Shown: piece by piece, positions 25,057 through 34,889 of the stretch
Layout of the letters: the number at the start of each line of letters is the position of its first letter
Position numbering within the stretch: position 1 is the first letter of the stretch
Source: a virus
Strand: one strand, 5' to 3'
Virus record (IMG/VR): IMGVR_UViG_3300020185_004330
Coordinates: 1-64,000 of that record
DNA: 64,000 nt
Position numbers and translations under genes: made by a program
The notes under the pieces: generated by a model
What the model was told of the DNA's origin: nothing
The model's input: the letters and a program-made list of their open reading frames with translations, nothing else
Database searches by the model: none

Positions 25057-26463
25057 ATGGGAAGACTTAGAATTTATCCTAAAAAAAACAACACAATAGC
25101 TTCTGGCTATTTTGAAAACTTTAATTCAGCACTGAATCCTGGTACCATATTATGGTATGGAGGAACTGGCACTAGGTCAAGTGTATCTAAATTTTTAATG
25201 GAATTTGATTTGGAAGACTTGAAAAACAAGCTGGCATCTAAAGAAATTAATTCAGATTATATATCATCTTATAGGCTTAAAATGACAAATGTAATACCTG
25301 ACGGAGAACTTTTAGATAGTGAATTTGAGTTTGCAAAACTAAGAAAGAAAGTGGCCTCATCTTTTGATTTGATTGTTTTCCCGATAAATAAAAGCTGGGA
25401 TGCTGGTAGAGGTTATGATTTAATGGGTTCTGAATATATAAAAATTAGCGAAGGAGACACTAATTTAACAGGGTACTCTAACTGGAATAGTGCAACTAGT
25501 GTAGACTTTTGGGATGAGCCTGGCATATTCACTAATCCAACTGCTTCAACTGCACAAAATTTTAGTCAACATTTTGATGTTGGAGATGAAAATTTAGATG
25601 TAGATATAACCCCTTTGGTGAACGACTGGTTAAGTGGAGGCTCTCAAAATAATGGTTTAGCAGTATCTTACGCTAGAGAGTATGAGTTAAATTCTGGAGA
25701 CACTAGATACTTGTCTAGATTCTATACAAATAATACAAATACAGCGTTTAAACCATATTTGGAGGTAGTTTATGATGAGCAAATAATAAGAGAAGATAGG
25801 TTAAGAGTTGCTAATAATAGAGCTTCTAGGTTATTTCTTAATTTATTTAGCGGAAACACTGCTGCTAATTACTTTTCAGCAGGAACAGTATCTATCAAAA
25901 CAACTTCAAATCAAGATGTAATTACTGGCCTTGTTCCTAAGCAGTTAACTAAAGGCGTTTATTACGTAGACATATTAATGACAGGGGCAACTAAAAATCA
26001 AATATATAAAGATGTTTGGAGCGACATAACATTTGAACCAGGTGTTGACAAACAAACTTTTGAACAAAAATTTCAAATTCTAGGAAACTATTACAATAAT
26101 TATCCTAAGGAAATAAATCAATATGTTGTTGATTTATATGGAATATCTAATAACGAAATTTTAAAAAAGGGAGAATTAATAAGAGTTTACGCAGAAACTA
26201 GAGTTGAATATAGCACAAAGTCTCCCAATGAATATTATGGGTTAGAGTACAGAATGATTCAAAATGAAATAACAGAAACTATTCCTTGGTCTTCCTTTAA
26301 TACAATAGTTATAGATGGGTGCGCTAAAGAGTTTATGGACTTAGACACTTCTTGGTTACTATCCAACCAAAACTACACAATAGAACTAAGAGTGAATGAG
26401 CTTGGAACAAAAAGAGTTTTAGACGAAAAAATTTATTTTAGAATTTTTGATGAAAGAGATTAA
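25057..26463 (+). CDS. Virion structural protein of unknown type
   Basis: This is a 468-residue beta-rich protein. Segments such as SSVSKFLMEFDLEDL, the pair WDAGRGYDLM, and VDITPLVNDWLSGG with KPYLEVVYDEQ recall the DNRLRE/TGF-propeptide-like beta-sandwich domains of surface proteins (pattern: strand, W-x-G, D-V-T-x-x-V-x-x-W). That would make residues about 10-245 one jelly-roll domain. The rest is a second beta-rich domain. It lies divergent to the gp25-like gene, among structural genes, so it is probably a tail or baseplate-attached component. Confidence 0.6.
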   Translation: MGRLRIYPKKNNTIASGYFENFNSALNPGTILWYGGTGTRSSVSKFLMEFDLEDLKNKLASKEINSDYISSYRLKMTNVIPDGELLDSEFEFAKLRKKVASSFDLIVFPINKSWDAGRGYDLMGSEYIKISEGDTNLTGYSNWNSATSVDFWDEPGIFTNPTASTAQNFSQHFDVGDENLDVDITPLVNDWLSGGSQNNGLAVSYAREYELNSGDTRYLSRFYTNNTNTAFKPYLEVVYDEQIIREDRLRVANNRASRLFLNLFSGNTAANYFSAGTVSIKTTSNQDVITGLVPKQLTKGVYYVDILMTGATKNQIYKDVWSDITFEPGVDKQTFEQKFQILGNYYNNYPKEINQYVVDLYGISNNEILKKGELIRVYAETRVEYSTKSPNEYYGLEYRMIQNEITETIPWSSFNTIVIDGCAKEFMDLDTSWLLSNQNYTIELRVNELGTKRVLDEKIYFRIFDERD

Positions 26464-26516
26464 GATTTATTTACTTTTTTAAAAAAAACACTAAAATAAT
26501 AACATATCTAATTTCT

Positions 26517-29507
26517 ATGACGGATACTATTAAAAAAATAACAGCGAATAGAGACGTGAGCGTATGGACTTACTTCTCAACTGTCGATGCCAGTACTAGA
26601 GAAATTATAGACAAAACAGGTATTTTTTCCTCCTCTGGGCAGGGTGCAATTTGGGATGCTTTACAAAAAAAAGGTAAAGTCGCATATGCTATAAAGGGAA
26701 GTTCAAACAAAGCTGTAGAAATTATAGAATTAGTTGATGGCTCTTTTTGCAGAAGGATAGCTTTAACTAATGAATATAAGTTTTTATCAGAAGAAGAATC
26801 TAAAAAAGTTGTTAAGGGCAAGAAGTTAATAGCTGAACAACGAGTGAACAAACCTATTAGAAATCAAATTTTAGAAAATTTTGTTCTTCAAGGAAGTAGC
26901 TACTCAGGAGATTCTGCTTATTCCAACGTTTTTTATCAGCCTAAAAAAAAAGTAGATTACTATGCTAATGTAACAATAGAAAGAACTGTGGACACTTTAG
27001 ATACTTTAAGTATCAAAAATAATCCACTATCTGAAATGCCTGCACAAGAATCTGAAACAGGAGTTGTGTGCGGAACTTTAATGGCTAGACAAAAAGTGTT
27101 GGATGAAAATGGAGAAAGAGTTTTAATACCTCTATCAAATGTTCCTATTGTTATTTTTAATCCTTCAGAACAGTTTCCTTCTTATGCTTCCCAAGATACT
27201 AGTGGAGATAGGATTACATTGAATTTACTCCAAAATTCAGACCCATCAGAATATGCCGATACACCATCTTATGTTCTTGATGCTGGTGTAGATGTGGCCA
27301 GAAAAAGACTTGGCAAAAACACTGTTGGAGAAGAGTATGATGGAATAAAGCCTTTATTAAAGTCTGTAGAAACTTTATTTGTGCCTGAACAATATAAATA
27401 TTCAACAGTAACCAATGATAAAGGTGAATTTGTAATACAGGATGTTCCGATTGGGAATCAAGTTCTTTTATTTGAAGTTGACTTATTGAAACAAGGGATG
27501 ACGAAGGGCGAGGTTGCTCTAAACTTCTTTCCCTATTCAGATGAAGAATCTCCCAATGTAGACAGTGTACCTCACTTTTATTACAGACAAATACCAGTCG
27601 GAGTAGTCTCATCTTGGGGAAATTTTCAAACTGGTTACACTGAAGTGAATATTACTGCCAACTTAGACATGAGAAAGTGGAACACTTTCTATGTTCCCCC
27701 TATATCTATAGCAGAAACAAATATGGATGATTTAATTTCTGCTGGTAATTTTTCACCATTAACTATTTTAGCTAGAGACATGACTAAAGAAGGTTATCCT
27801 CTAACTACAGACATAGTTGAAATAACAGATGTTTTTTCTAGAGTTGAAACTCAAAGATTAGAATGGTTTAATGAGTTAAGATTTTCAAAGCCAAAAATTA
27901 ACTTTACTAAAAATCAGTATCAAATATTCAAATTACCAGCAAACTTATATGACCCAAATGGTTTTGCATCAAAAGACAGTGGCAGAAAATCTATTAGTAG
28001 CTCAAAAGGAGTGTGGCTTTCTTGTTATCAGATGAAAATGTTTTATGACTCACTGCCAATAGTGTTTAGAGCAACTGGGTTTATTAGAGATGGTCTTAAT
28101 ACTGGCTCCAAAAAAGCTAATCACTTTGACTTAAATAGAGGCCCTGATTTCATGCCTGAATCTGCAACTGGAGAGCCTCCAAATTCTTCATTAAACAAAT
28201 TTCCATATGAAAGACCGTGGACAATAAATTACCCAGCTCCATATAGCATACCATCAGAGCCAACAAAGTTGAATGAGGGAAAAAATTTTTCCATTCAAGT
28301 AGAACCTAGATACTTAGATGGAGATAAGGCAGGGCTTTACTGGGGGCAAGACGGTTCTACTGGATACGGATTAATGAACCCTCTAGAAGGGGGTGATGCA
28401 ATCTATAATAAATTTGCACAAACAGTGACAAAGGGAGGTATATACAGGTACGAACATAAGGTTCAGTGGCATCAAGAGTATTCAAATGGTTTCAGGCAGT
28501 CCAGACATGGAGATTTGTTTCCAAATAAAAATTTTACTGTAGAAAACGGCGAACAATATCAAAGGTTAGAATGTGGTTTTGGCTACTTTATGAGACCTGA
28601 GGGATGGGGTAGAATTACTCATTATAGTTGGGGTGATATAATGTTAACTTCAGACATTAAACCCTCGCCTACATTGCCACAATATATATATCCGACTAGC
28701 TACTCAGCCTCCATGTTTAGGCAAGGTGAAAATTTAACAATAAGAATGGACACAACAGCAAGGCCATCTTGGATAAGAAATGGAACTATTGATTTTTACA
28801 GAATAATAGATGACACACCCCAAGAGCTATCTCCAAGACTTCCTCCTCTCCAAAAAAGGTACGCACAGTTTAAGATAGGAGATTTATTGAGAAACAACAA
28901 AAAAACATCTAGCCAGGAACTGAAGTTAAAATTTGGTGGAGAAAAAGATGAGGTCACAACCTCAGCCAGCTCTCAACTTGAAATTAGAAATGACGGACCA
29001 ATAGTATCTAATGTAACCGTCAACGGAAACAAGCAAGCCATAACCCCAGGAGAAAAGGTAACATTTACAATCACAGCATCTAGCACTGTTATATTTGATT
29101 CTAATACTGACTTTGATTTTTTAGAAAACACTTATAAAGCCTGCAGATATTCTTGTTGGTTTAAAAATAGTGAAATAACAGGAGCAGGAGAAATTATTTA
29201 TTTTCAAAGCTTTTCTTCTGATGCAGACATTTCAAGCTCAATACCAACAAAATATCTTATATCTAAAATAATTGATTGTGATGGAAATGTAAGATTAAAA
29301 ACAAAAGAAGATGATGATGGAAATGAAGAAATTTACGTTGACAAGTGTAAAAGCAACTTTACAAAAGATGGAAACTATGAACTTAATGGTTTAATTTTTG
29401 AAAAAACTAGGACAGATAGAGTTGAATTAAGATTTGAAAATGAGGAAGTAGAGATTCACTGTAGTGATGGAGGTTTTGGAATAAGAAAAGATAGTCCTGT
29501 TAGTTAA
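26517..29507 (+). CDS. Large virion structural protein (996 aa)
   Basis: This is a long beta-rich protein with no signal peptide or membrane segment. An N-terminal charged region is followed by a carboxypeptidase-regulatory-like stretch (NDKGEFVIQDVPIGNQVLLF, about 300-319), then an aromatic-rich central region with many Trp and Tyr (FGYFMRPEGWGRITHYSW, about 690) and a C-terminal Ig-like part. Size, composition and position in the baseplate and tail block indicate a virion protein. It cannot be matched to a T4 protein by eye. It is followed nine bases later by the Calx-beta protein. Confidence 0.6.
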   Translation: MTDTIKKITANRDVSVWTYFSTVDASTREIIDKTGIFSSSGQGAIWDALQKKGKVAYAIKGSSNKAVEIIELVDGSFCRRIALTNEYKFLSEEESKKVVKGKKLIAEQRVNKPIRNQILENFVLQGSSYSGDSAYSNVFYQPKKKVDYYANVTIERTVDTLDTLSIKNNPLSEMPAQESETGVVCGTLMARQKVLDENGERVLIPLSNVPIVIFNPSEQFPSYASQDTSGDRITLNLLQNSDPSEYADTPSYVLDAGVDVARKRLGKNTVGEEYDGIKPLLKSVETLFVPEQYKYSTVTNDKGEFVIQDVPIGNQVLLFEVDLLKQGMTKGEVALNFFPYSDEESPNVDSVPHFYYRQIPVGVVSSWGNFQTGYTEVNITANLDMRKWNTFYVPPISIAETNMDDLISAGNFSPLTILARDMTKEGYPLTTDIVEITDVFSRVETQRLEWFNELRFSKPKINFTKNQYQIFKLPANLYDPNGFASKDSGRKSISSSKGVWLSCYQMKMFYDSLPIVFRATGFIRDGLNTGSKKANHFDLNRGPDFMPESATGEPPNSSLNKFPYERPWTINYPAPYSIPSEPTKLNEGKNFSIQVEPRYLDGDKAGLYWGQDGSTGYGLMNPLEGGDAIYNKFAQTVTKGGIYRYEHKVQWHQEYSNGFRQSRHGDLFPNKNFTVENGEQYQRLECGFGYFMRPEGWGRITHYSWGDIMLTSDIKPSPTLPQYIYPTSYSASMFRQGENLTIRMDTTARPSWIRNGTIDFYRIIDDTPQELSPRLPPLQKRYAQFKIGDLLRNNKKTSSQELKLKFGGEKDEVTTSASSQLEIRNDGPIVSNVTVNGNKQAITPGEKVTFTITASSTVIFDSNTDFDFLENTYKACRYSCWFKNSEITGAGEIIYFQSFSSDADISSSIPTKYLISKIIDCDGNVRLKTKEDDDGNEEIYVDKCKSNFTKDGNYELNGLIFEKTRTDRVELRFENEEVEIHCSDGGFGIRKDSPVS

Positions 29508-29516
29508 ATAATTTAT

Positions 29517-31982
29517 ATGAAAGATAAGATAAAAATATTATTAGGAAAAAAAGACATCTATCCTTATCGGAACAAAGATTCATATATAAATTTAGAATTG
29601 TATAAATCTGCTGATGAAATACAAACCGAAATAGTTAATAACAACTTTAATCTAAAAGAACAGTTTAATAAAGAGAGAAGAGAGTCTATTAAGTTTTGTA
29701 TATACGGAACGCTAGATTCTATATATTCAGATTTAGACGGTGTAAATTTAAATTTAAAAACAAATCACGAAGACTTGTTATATTTGCCTAGAATAGAGTC
29801 TGGGGCTAAAGCAGCTGTTGAAAGTGTTGTAAAAACAAAAAACTTATCTAAAGAAGGTTTTTTAAGTAAAAATATATTTAAAAAAAATAAGTCATGTTTT
29901 TATTTCCTTTTTGAGCTTGCTCCTGGTATCAAAAATTATGGAGAAACAAAATCTTTACAAATAAATATTAACGATAAAAACAAAAAAGTATATGCAATTT
30001 TTGATATTCCTTTTTTGTTCTTTGATTCAGATGGAGAGTTAATTGATTTTGGAACCGATATTATAGATATAGATTTAAACGGAAATGAACAGGTGATTGA
30101 GAACGATTATCCGTTTTTGTATGGAACTCATTGGATTAAAAATGAACTTAACATACCAAGACCATTGTTTTTATCATTCAAAAGAACGCAAGAAGATAAT
30201 GCTAACAATTTGTCAATTAAAGAGTCTGGGGGTGTTGTTACTTTTGTGGTAGCATTAGACTTTCCAAGTAACTATGGAATAGAAGAGGCAGAGGTTTTTA
30301 TCAAAGAAACGGATGCGGTTGACAATCCAAATAAGGATTTTATTTTCGAACCTCAGAAGTTGTCATGGAAAAAGGGTGAACAATACAAGACTATCACAAT
30401 AGAATTAATTGACGATTTGTTTACTGAAGATGATGAGTTATTGATTTTTGGATTTAGAGATGTGAACTATGCTGAACAATCAGAAAAAAACACTTTTGAG
30501 TTGTTTATAGAAAATGATGATTTACCCTCAACTATTAACTTTGAAAGCACAACGGCAGAAATTGTTTCAAATCAAAATAGTTTCATAACATATCTGACAG
30601 CAAGCAAGTCTATAAAGGTTCCAAATCAGACTATTGACCTGGTTTTAGACACTGAAAATAGTGATATTGTCATAGGTGAAGATATAGAAAATACAGGAAC
30701 AAAAAAGAACCCAGAATACAGAAAAACTATAGACTTAAAACAAGGTTTAGACATTTTTGAAGTAGAAATAAATATAAAAGACAACTTTAAATATGACTTT
30801 GAAAAAGTTGCAATTTTTAAACTAGAAAACCCCACTCAAAATGCTGTTGCCTCAAGAGGTGAAAACCAGTTTGAACTGACAATAAAAGATAGTATGGCTA
30901 CTAGATATACAAAATACAAAATTGACAGTAACAAAGATAAGGGTCAAGGTATTTTTAGATTAAAAAGACCCACCCCTACTCTTGTAACAACGCCGATAAG
31001 TTTCATAAATACAAATCAAGGGTCTCCGTCAAATCTTGTAACTCATGTAGTAACAAATGATTTTAGATATAGAATTAACGTAATTAATGATGGAGAAAGA
31101 ATTATTTACAAAGATAGAATGTATCATAGTGGAGAAACTGTTGCCTCCATATCTTCAAGAGATGGTTATGATAGCTTTAGTATAAAACTGCCTTCTAATT
31201 ATCAGATAAATGAGCAAGAAATGTATTTTGAAAAATCAAAATATAGATTTGTTATATCGGATATACAAAAATCTTCACCCTCAGCCAGTTCAATGGACCC
31301 ATATAATAACTATTCAAATGTTAAAATAAAGCCTCAAGAACTTGATTCTTCTATTGAAAAAAGTGGAAAAACTTATTACCTAACTTCGGAACTGTCAGGA
31401 GTAAGAACTAGAATGAACATTGTTGAAGACGAGGGTCAATTAATATTCGAAGTATATAATCTTATCATAACTCTTAATATAAAAACAGATGATACTAAAG
31501 AAATTATAAAACAAAAATTAAGAGATAGTGGTAAGTTTTACTCTTCAAGTGGCGGTGGATTCTTTGGTGGTGGCAGCGAACCTTCATTTGATGAGGAAAA
31601 AATAGCTTATATAACAAACAAAATAATTAAGTTCATGGAAGATAATCCAAGTTTAGAGCCTCCTCAACCATATGTTTCAACAAACTCCGTTCAAGAAAAG
31701 TTAATTAAATGTAAAATAAATGGAACTTTAATTTTAAGCAAATCATTAACCAAGGTGGAAGAGTTGCAAAACGCCGCCAACAACCTATCGGGTACGTCAA
31801 GCAATAATATTTTTACAAATGTGATAAACGGATTTTTAGGTCAAAACAACCAACCTGCACCTGCTACCAAAGTTAGTAACGTAAAATTTGAAGAAAACCC
31901 TGTTGTATATACAGTCCTTTATGAAGGAGAAGAGAATGACGAACTTAATGTTATACTGATGCCTGTTGAGCCAATTCGATAA
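29517..31982 (+). CDS. Virion-associated protein with Calx-beta-like domains
   Basis: Within 821 residues, positions about 238-335 contain a Calx-beta repeat: a VTFVVALDF strand, then FEPQKLSWKKGEQYKTITIE and IDDLFTEDDELLIFGF (family: F..G...k.I.i.I.DD...E.dE.f...L). A second, weaker copy follows (about 340-450, ending VAIFKLENPT). Calx-beta domains bind Ca2+ and occur in adhesins. The C-terminal region has a Gly-rich patch (SSGGGFFGGGS). Calcium-dependent attachment is a reasonable inference. Confidence 0.65.
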   Translation: MKDKIKILLGKKDIYPYRNKDSYINLELYKSADEIQTEIVNNNFNLKEQFNKERRESIKFCIYGTLDSIYSDLDGVNLNLKTNHEDLLYLPRIESGAKAAVESVVKTKNLSKEGFLSKNIFKKNKSCFYFLFELAPGIKNYGETKSLQININDKNKKVYAIFDIPFLFFDSDGELIDFGTDIIDIDLNGNEQVIENDYPFLYGTHWIKNELNIPRPLFLSFKRTQEDNANNLSIKESGGVVTFVVALDFPSNYGIEEAEVFIKETDAVDNPNKDFIFEPQKLSWKKGEQYKTITIELIDDLFTEDDELLIFGFRDVNYAEQSEKNTFELFIENDDLPSTINFESTTAEIVSNQNSFITYLTASKSIKVPNQTIDLVLDTENSDIVIGEDIENTGTKKNPEYRKTIDLKQGLDIFEVEINIKDNFKYDFEKVAIFKLENPTQNAVASRGENQFELTIKDSMATRYTKYKIDSNKDKGQGIFRLKRPTPTLVTTPISFINTNQGSPSNLVTHVVTNDFRYRINVINDGERIIYKDRMYHSGETVASISSRDGYDSFSIKLPSNYQINEQEMYFEKSKYRFVISDIQKSSPSASSMDPYNNYSNVKIKPQELDSSIEKSGKTYYLTSELSGVRTRMNIVEDEGQLIFEVYNLIITLNIKTDDTKEIIKQKLRDSGKFYSSSGGGFFGGGSEPSFDEEKIAYITNKIIKFMEDNPSLEPPQPYVSTNSVQEKLIKCKINGTLILSKSLTKVEELQNAANNLSGTSSNNIFTNVINGFLGQNNQPAPATKVSNVKFEENPVVYTVLYEGEENDELNVILMPVEPIR

Positions 31983-31996
31983 TTATTAGTTCATTA

Positions 31997-32004
31997 TATT
32001 TATA
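31997..32004 (+). promoter_or_regulatory. TATTTATA box upstream of 32011
   Basis: Sense-oriented TATTTATA six bases before the ATG. Confidence 0.4.
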
Positions 32005-32010
32005 TTATAT

Positions 32011-32331
32011 ATGGAAGAAGTTTTTAGATACAAAGTTAGATTAAACGTAAACCCAGGGGGTGGAATAAAAACTAGTACAGGTCTAGTGGCAAACTCTTAT
32101 GATAAAGATTTTTTTATTACTTTGCCAATATATAAAACTGAAGATTTAGAAGGTTATGTAGACGTTGAAAAAGACCCTTTAAAAACTGTAGTAAACAGAC
32201 AATTAATAAACCCTTACTTTATAGAATTGGGTTTTTTTGAAAATATAAAATCTGTGCTTAGCGGAAACTCTGAAGCACGATTTAATGTAGAAGAAAAGTC
32301 TGAAAAATATGGAATAGACATCAACAAATAA
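32011..32331 (+). CDS. Hypothetical structural-module protein
   Basis: This is a 106-residue beta-rich protein (VFRYKVRLNVNPGGGIKTST) with an acidic tail. No recognisable family. It is preceded by a TATTTATA box and followed, one base after its stop, by the next gene, so the two are likely co-translated. Confidence 0.65.
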   Translation: MEEVFRYKVRLNVNPGGGIKTSTGLVANSYDKDFFITLPIYKTEDLEGYVDVEKDPLKTVVNRQLINPYFIELGFFENIKSVLSGNSEARFNVEEKSEKYGIDINK

Positions 32332-32332
32332 A

Positions 32333-33256
32333 ATGGTAAAATATAAGTTAGTAATAAGGCCTGCAAACGTGTTAGAAAAAGCAGTTATAAAAAGCAATTT
32401 AAGTAATTTAAATGGATACCTAACGCATGACAATTCTTTGGTTGACAAAGATATTTTAGTTAACGAGGACAATGTAAACGAATTTCTAAACAATCCTCAA
32501 AATGCTTCTATTGTTGATAGATTTAAAAAATACATAAAAGAGTATACTAATGAAATAGAGTTTAAAGACATATATTACAAACCTAGAAAGGTTGCTCCTA
32601 TTTTAAATGATTACTATAATGAAGAAGTTAGGTTTAACTCAGAAGCAAATCCTTTATTAATTGAAAATGCATTAAGTGGAACTCAAGTAGTTAATTATAC
32701 TAACAATAATTTTGATTTTTTAAGCAACGAAAGAATGGGTAATGAAAATAAATCAAAACTAATAGATGTATTATCTGCAAGCACAGAAATAACATCAATA
32801 TCAGAAACATTTGAAGTAATAAAATCACCCAATTATTATAGAGACTTTTATATTGACGTTGGAATCAATATTAAAGAAGATTCACTCTATGGAACTGATT
32901 ACACTAAATATTTTAAAGATACAATAGAGGACGAAGTTTACTATGTCAATTCTTTTGTTGACCTAAATAAAAAAACAGACCCCTTTGAATACTGGACAAA
33001 TGATAAGCCGATAAAAATTTGGAAATCTAAAGTTGTGTCAGATATAGAAAATGCAGGAGAAAAAAGAGTTAAAGATTTTGAAGATGTAGTGAGAAAATTA
33101 AGCAAAAGTGCGGAAGATGTTAAGGACAAAAGTAGTTTAAAATATCAAATAAAAAACAATAAAGTCAAACAGGCTAGAACCATTTCAGAAAAGGTTAAAT
33201 CTAAGTTTAAAAGAGAAAAAGAATTTATAGACAAGGTTAAAAAAAGAAAAAAATAA
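32333..33256 (+). CDS. Hypothetical structural-module protein with basic coiled-coil tail
   Basis: This 307-residue protein has an N-terminal two-thirds of mixed fold that is Asn/Asp-rich. The last 70 residues form a lysine-rich helix (RVKDFEDVVRKLSKSAEDVK, ending KKRKK). No family is recognised. The basic tail could bind DNA or an acidic partner, but this is inference. It lies between the Calx-beta protein and the 33309 gene. Confidence 0.65.
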   Translation: MVKYKLVIRPANVLEKAVIKSNLSNLNGYLTHDNSLVDKDILVNEDNVNEFLNNPQNASIVDRFKKYIKEYTNEIEFKDIYYKPRKVAPILNDYYNEEVRFNSEANPLLIENALSGTQVVNYTNNNFDFLSNERMGNENKSKLIDVLSASTEITSISETFEVIKSPNYYRDFYIDVGINIKEDSLYGTDYTKYFKDTIEDEVYYVNSFVDLNKKTDPFEYWTNDKPIKIWKSKVVSDIENAGEKRVKDFEDVVRKLSKSAEDVKDKSSLKYQIKNNKVKQARTISEKVKSKFKREKEFIDKVKKRKK

Positions 33257-33283
33257 ATCTTTAAAAATATTTTTAATTGATTA

Positions 33284-33291
33284 TATTTATA
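33284..33291 (+). promoter_or_regulatory. TATTTATA box upstream of 33309
   Basis: Sense-oriented TATTTATA 17 bases before the ATG. Confidence 0.45.
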
Positions 33292-33308
33292 ATAAATAAT
33301 AATACAAC

Positions 33309-34187
33309 ATGAGCGTAGGTATATATGGTACAAAAAAATTAGCAGACGTCACATCAGAAGATGTTGATGTGTTATATGCATTCAGTCCAAGCAGAGAAGA
33401 GTTGGGCGAAGTCACATTTAAACCATTATATAACGCTATTAACGAAAGTGATTTGCTTAAAATGATTGGAGCAGACGGAATGTATAAGCTCAGATTGCCA
33501 GCAGATATATTTAACGAGATTGGATTTTATTCTATATTAATTAAGCCAAAAACTTTTCAAGTTACAATAAGAGACTGTTCCTATGTTGTTACAGAAGACG
33601 AGACTGGAGTCCAGTTGTCTAAAAAGGGAATAGTAATCCCTTCTGCACAATTCAGAAAAACCAACAGCTTATTAGGTTGGTCTGTTGAATATTTTGGTGC
33701 AGATGGTATTAAGGTTAGAAACCTAAATAGAATCATAACAAGTAGCGACCTAGTAAGTCCATCAGTAAACACAACAACTGTAAACAGGGGTGCCACAACC
33801 TATAATTTAGACAGTACAGGTAGTAATCTATTTTTAACACTTAGCCCAGATGAGGGAAGTATTGTCTCTGGAGGAGGTGCTGTCGGACTGGGAGATGCAG
33901 GGCAGAACATATTAATGTCTAACACATATTTTGACCCCGTATCTTTAGAGGTTGAGATGGTAGAACATGATGTTCAAACTCTTTCTTATGCATTATATGG
34001 AAATACCAGTAGAGATAATGAAAATGGTATATTAACATATTTTGATGAAAACAATAATATATATAGACAATACAACTTGTTTACTCAGAAAAAACAATTT
34101 TCTCAAGGAAGTGTAGATGTTAGACAAATAAGAACTAACGTCAATTTAAATCAAGATTTCGAATCAATTACTCAAGGCTTAGTATAG
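33309..34187 (+). CDS. Conserved-looking virion structural protein
   Basis: The 292-residue, beta-rich protein starts MSVGIYGTKKLADVTSEDVD, a compact opening typical of phage baseplate or tail proteins, with a Gly-rich central patch (VSGGGAVGLGDAG) and a C-terminal helix-strand end. I cannot assign a T4 homologue. It has its own upstream TATTTATA box and no visible terminator before the J-domain gene. Confidence 0.6.
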   Translation: MSVGIYGTKKLADVTSEDVDVLYAFSPSREELGEVTFKPLYNAINESDLLKMIGADGMYKLRLPADIFNEIGFYSILIKPKTFQVTIRDCSYVVTEDETGVQLSKKGIVIPSAQFRKTNSLLGWSVEYFGADGIKVRNLNRIITSSDLVSPSVNTTTVNRGATTYNLDSTGSNLFLTLSPDEGSIVSGGGAVGLGDAGQNILMSNTYFDPVSLEVEMVEHDVQTLSYALYGNTSRDNENGILTYFDENNNIYRQYNLFTQKKQFSQGSVDVRQIRTNVNLNQDFESITQGLV

Positions 34188-34225
34188 TAATTTAGTTTTT
34201 TTTTATTTTTATAACATTATTATCA

Positions 34226-34233
34226 TATTTATA
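34226..34233 (+). promoter_or_regulatory. TATTTATA box upstream of 34237
   Basis: Sense-oriented TATTTATA three bases before the ATG of the J-domain gene. Confidence 0.4.
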
Positions 34234-34236
34234 CAT

Positions 34237-34881
34237 ATGAAGGATAAAGTAAGAAAATTAAAGTTAAAAAAACTAATACAAGAATATAATTTTTTGCTAA
34301 CTGATGAAAGCTACAAAAAAGAAGTTATTAGCGAAACAAAATCAGATTTTCTTAAAGAAATACATGAAAAAAAAATAGAATTAGGACTAATAGAAAATGA
34401 GCCATTTCAAGAAGTAATACACGAAGAAAATTCTGATGTTAAGGGTGAAAATGTTGAAACAAAAGAAAGTGATGAAGCAAACTTAGAGGATGACTCAAAA
34501 GACCCTAAAGACATCAAAGACAAAGACTTATTAGAAAATAAAGAAAAGTCAAAAAAATCATCTAAGGTAAAAAAGTTATATAGAGAAATTGCAAAAAAAA
34601 CACACCCAGACAAAGCAAAGTCAAACGAACATGTTGACTTGTATAACAGGGCCACATCGGCATATGAAGATAGTGATTTGATATCATTATACATTATTGC
34701 TTCAGAATTAGATATTAACGTAGAGCTGGATGAAGATGATATTCTTAATATAAATGAAACAATAAACCATAAAAGAAAACAGTTACATAACTTAGAAATG
34801 TCTTACCTTTGGCTATGGTATAATGCTAAAACAAAAGAACAAAAAGAAAAGGTTGTAGCTTTGTTTATAAATAAAAACTAA
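34237..34881 (+). CDS. J-domain (DnaJ-like) protein
   Basis: In 214 residues, about 112-165 form a J domain: KLYREIAKKTHPDKAKS carries the invariant His123-Pro124-Asp125 loop, followed by LYNRATSAYEDSDLISLY as helix III. The J domain would stimulate the ATPase of host DnaK. It is internal, not N-terminal: about 110 highly charged residues precede it and a helical tail follows, with no zinc finger. That suggests targeting host DnaK to a specific phage client. It lies eight bases upstream of the AlaRS-like gene, so the pair probably share an mRNA. Confidence 0.8.
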   Translation: MKDKVRKLKLKKLIQEYNFLLTDESYKKEVISETKSDFLKEIHEKKIELGLIENEPFQEVIHEENSDVKGENVETKESDEANLEDDSKDPKDIKDKDLLENKEKSKKSSKVKKLYREIAKKTHPDKAKSNEHVDLYNRATSAYEDSDLISLYIIASELDINVELDEDDILNINETINHKRKQLHNLEMSYLWLWYNAKTKEQKEKVVALFINKN

Positions 34882-34889
34882 AACACAAA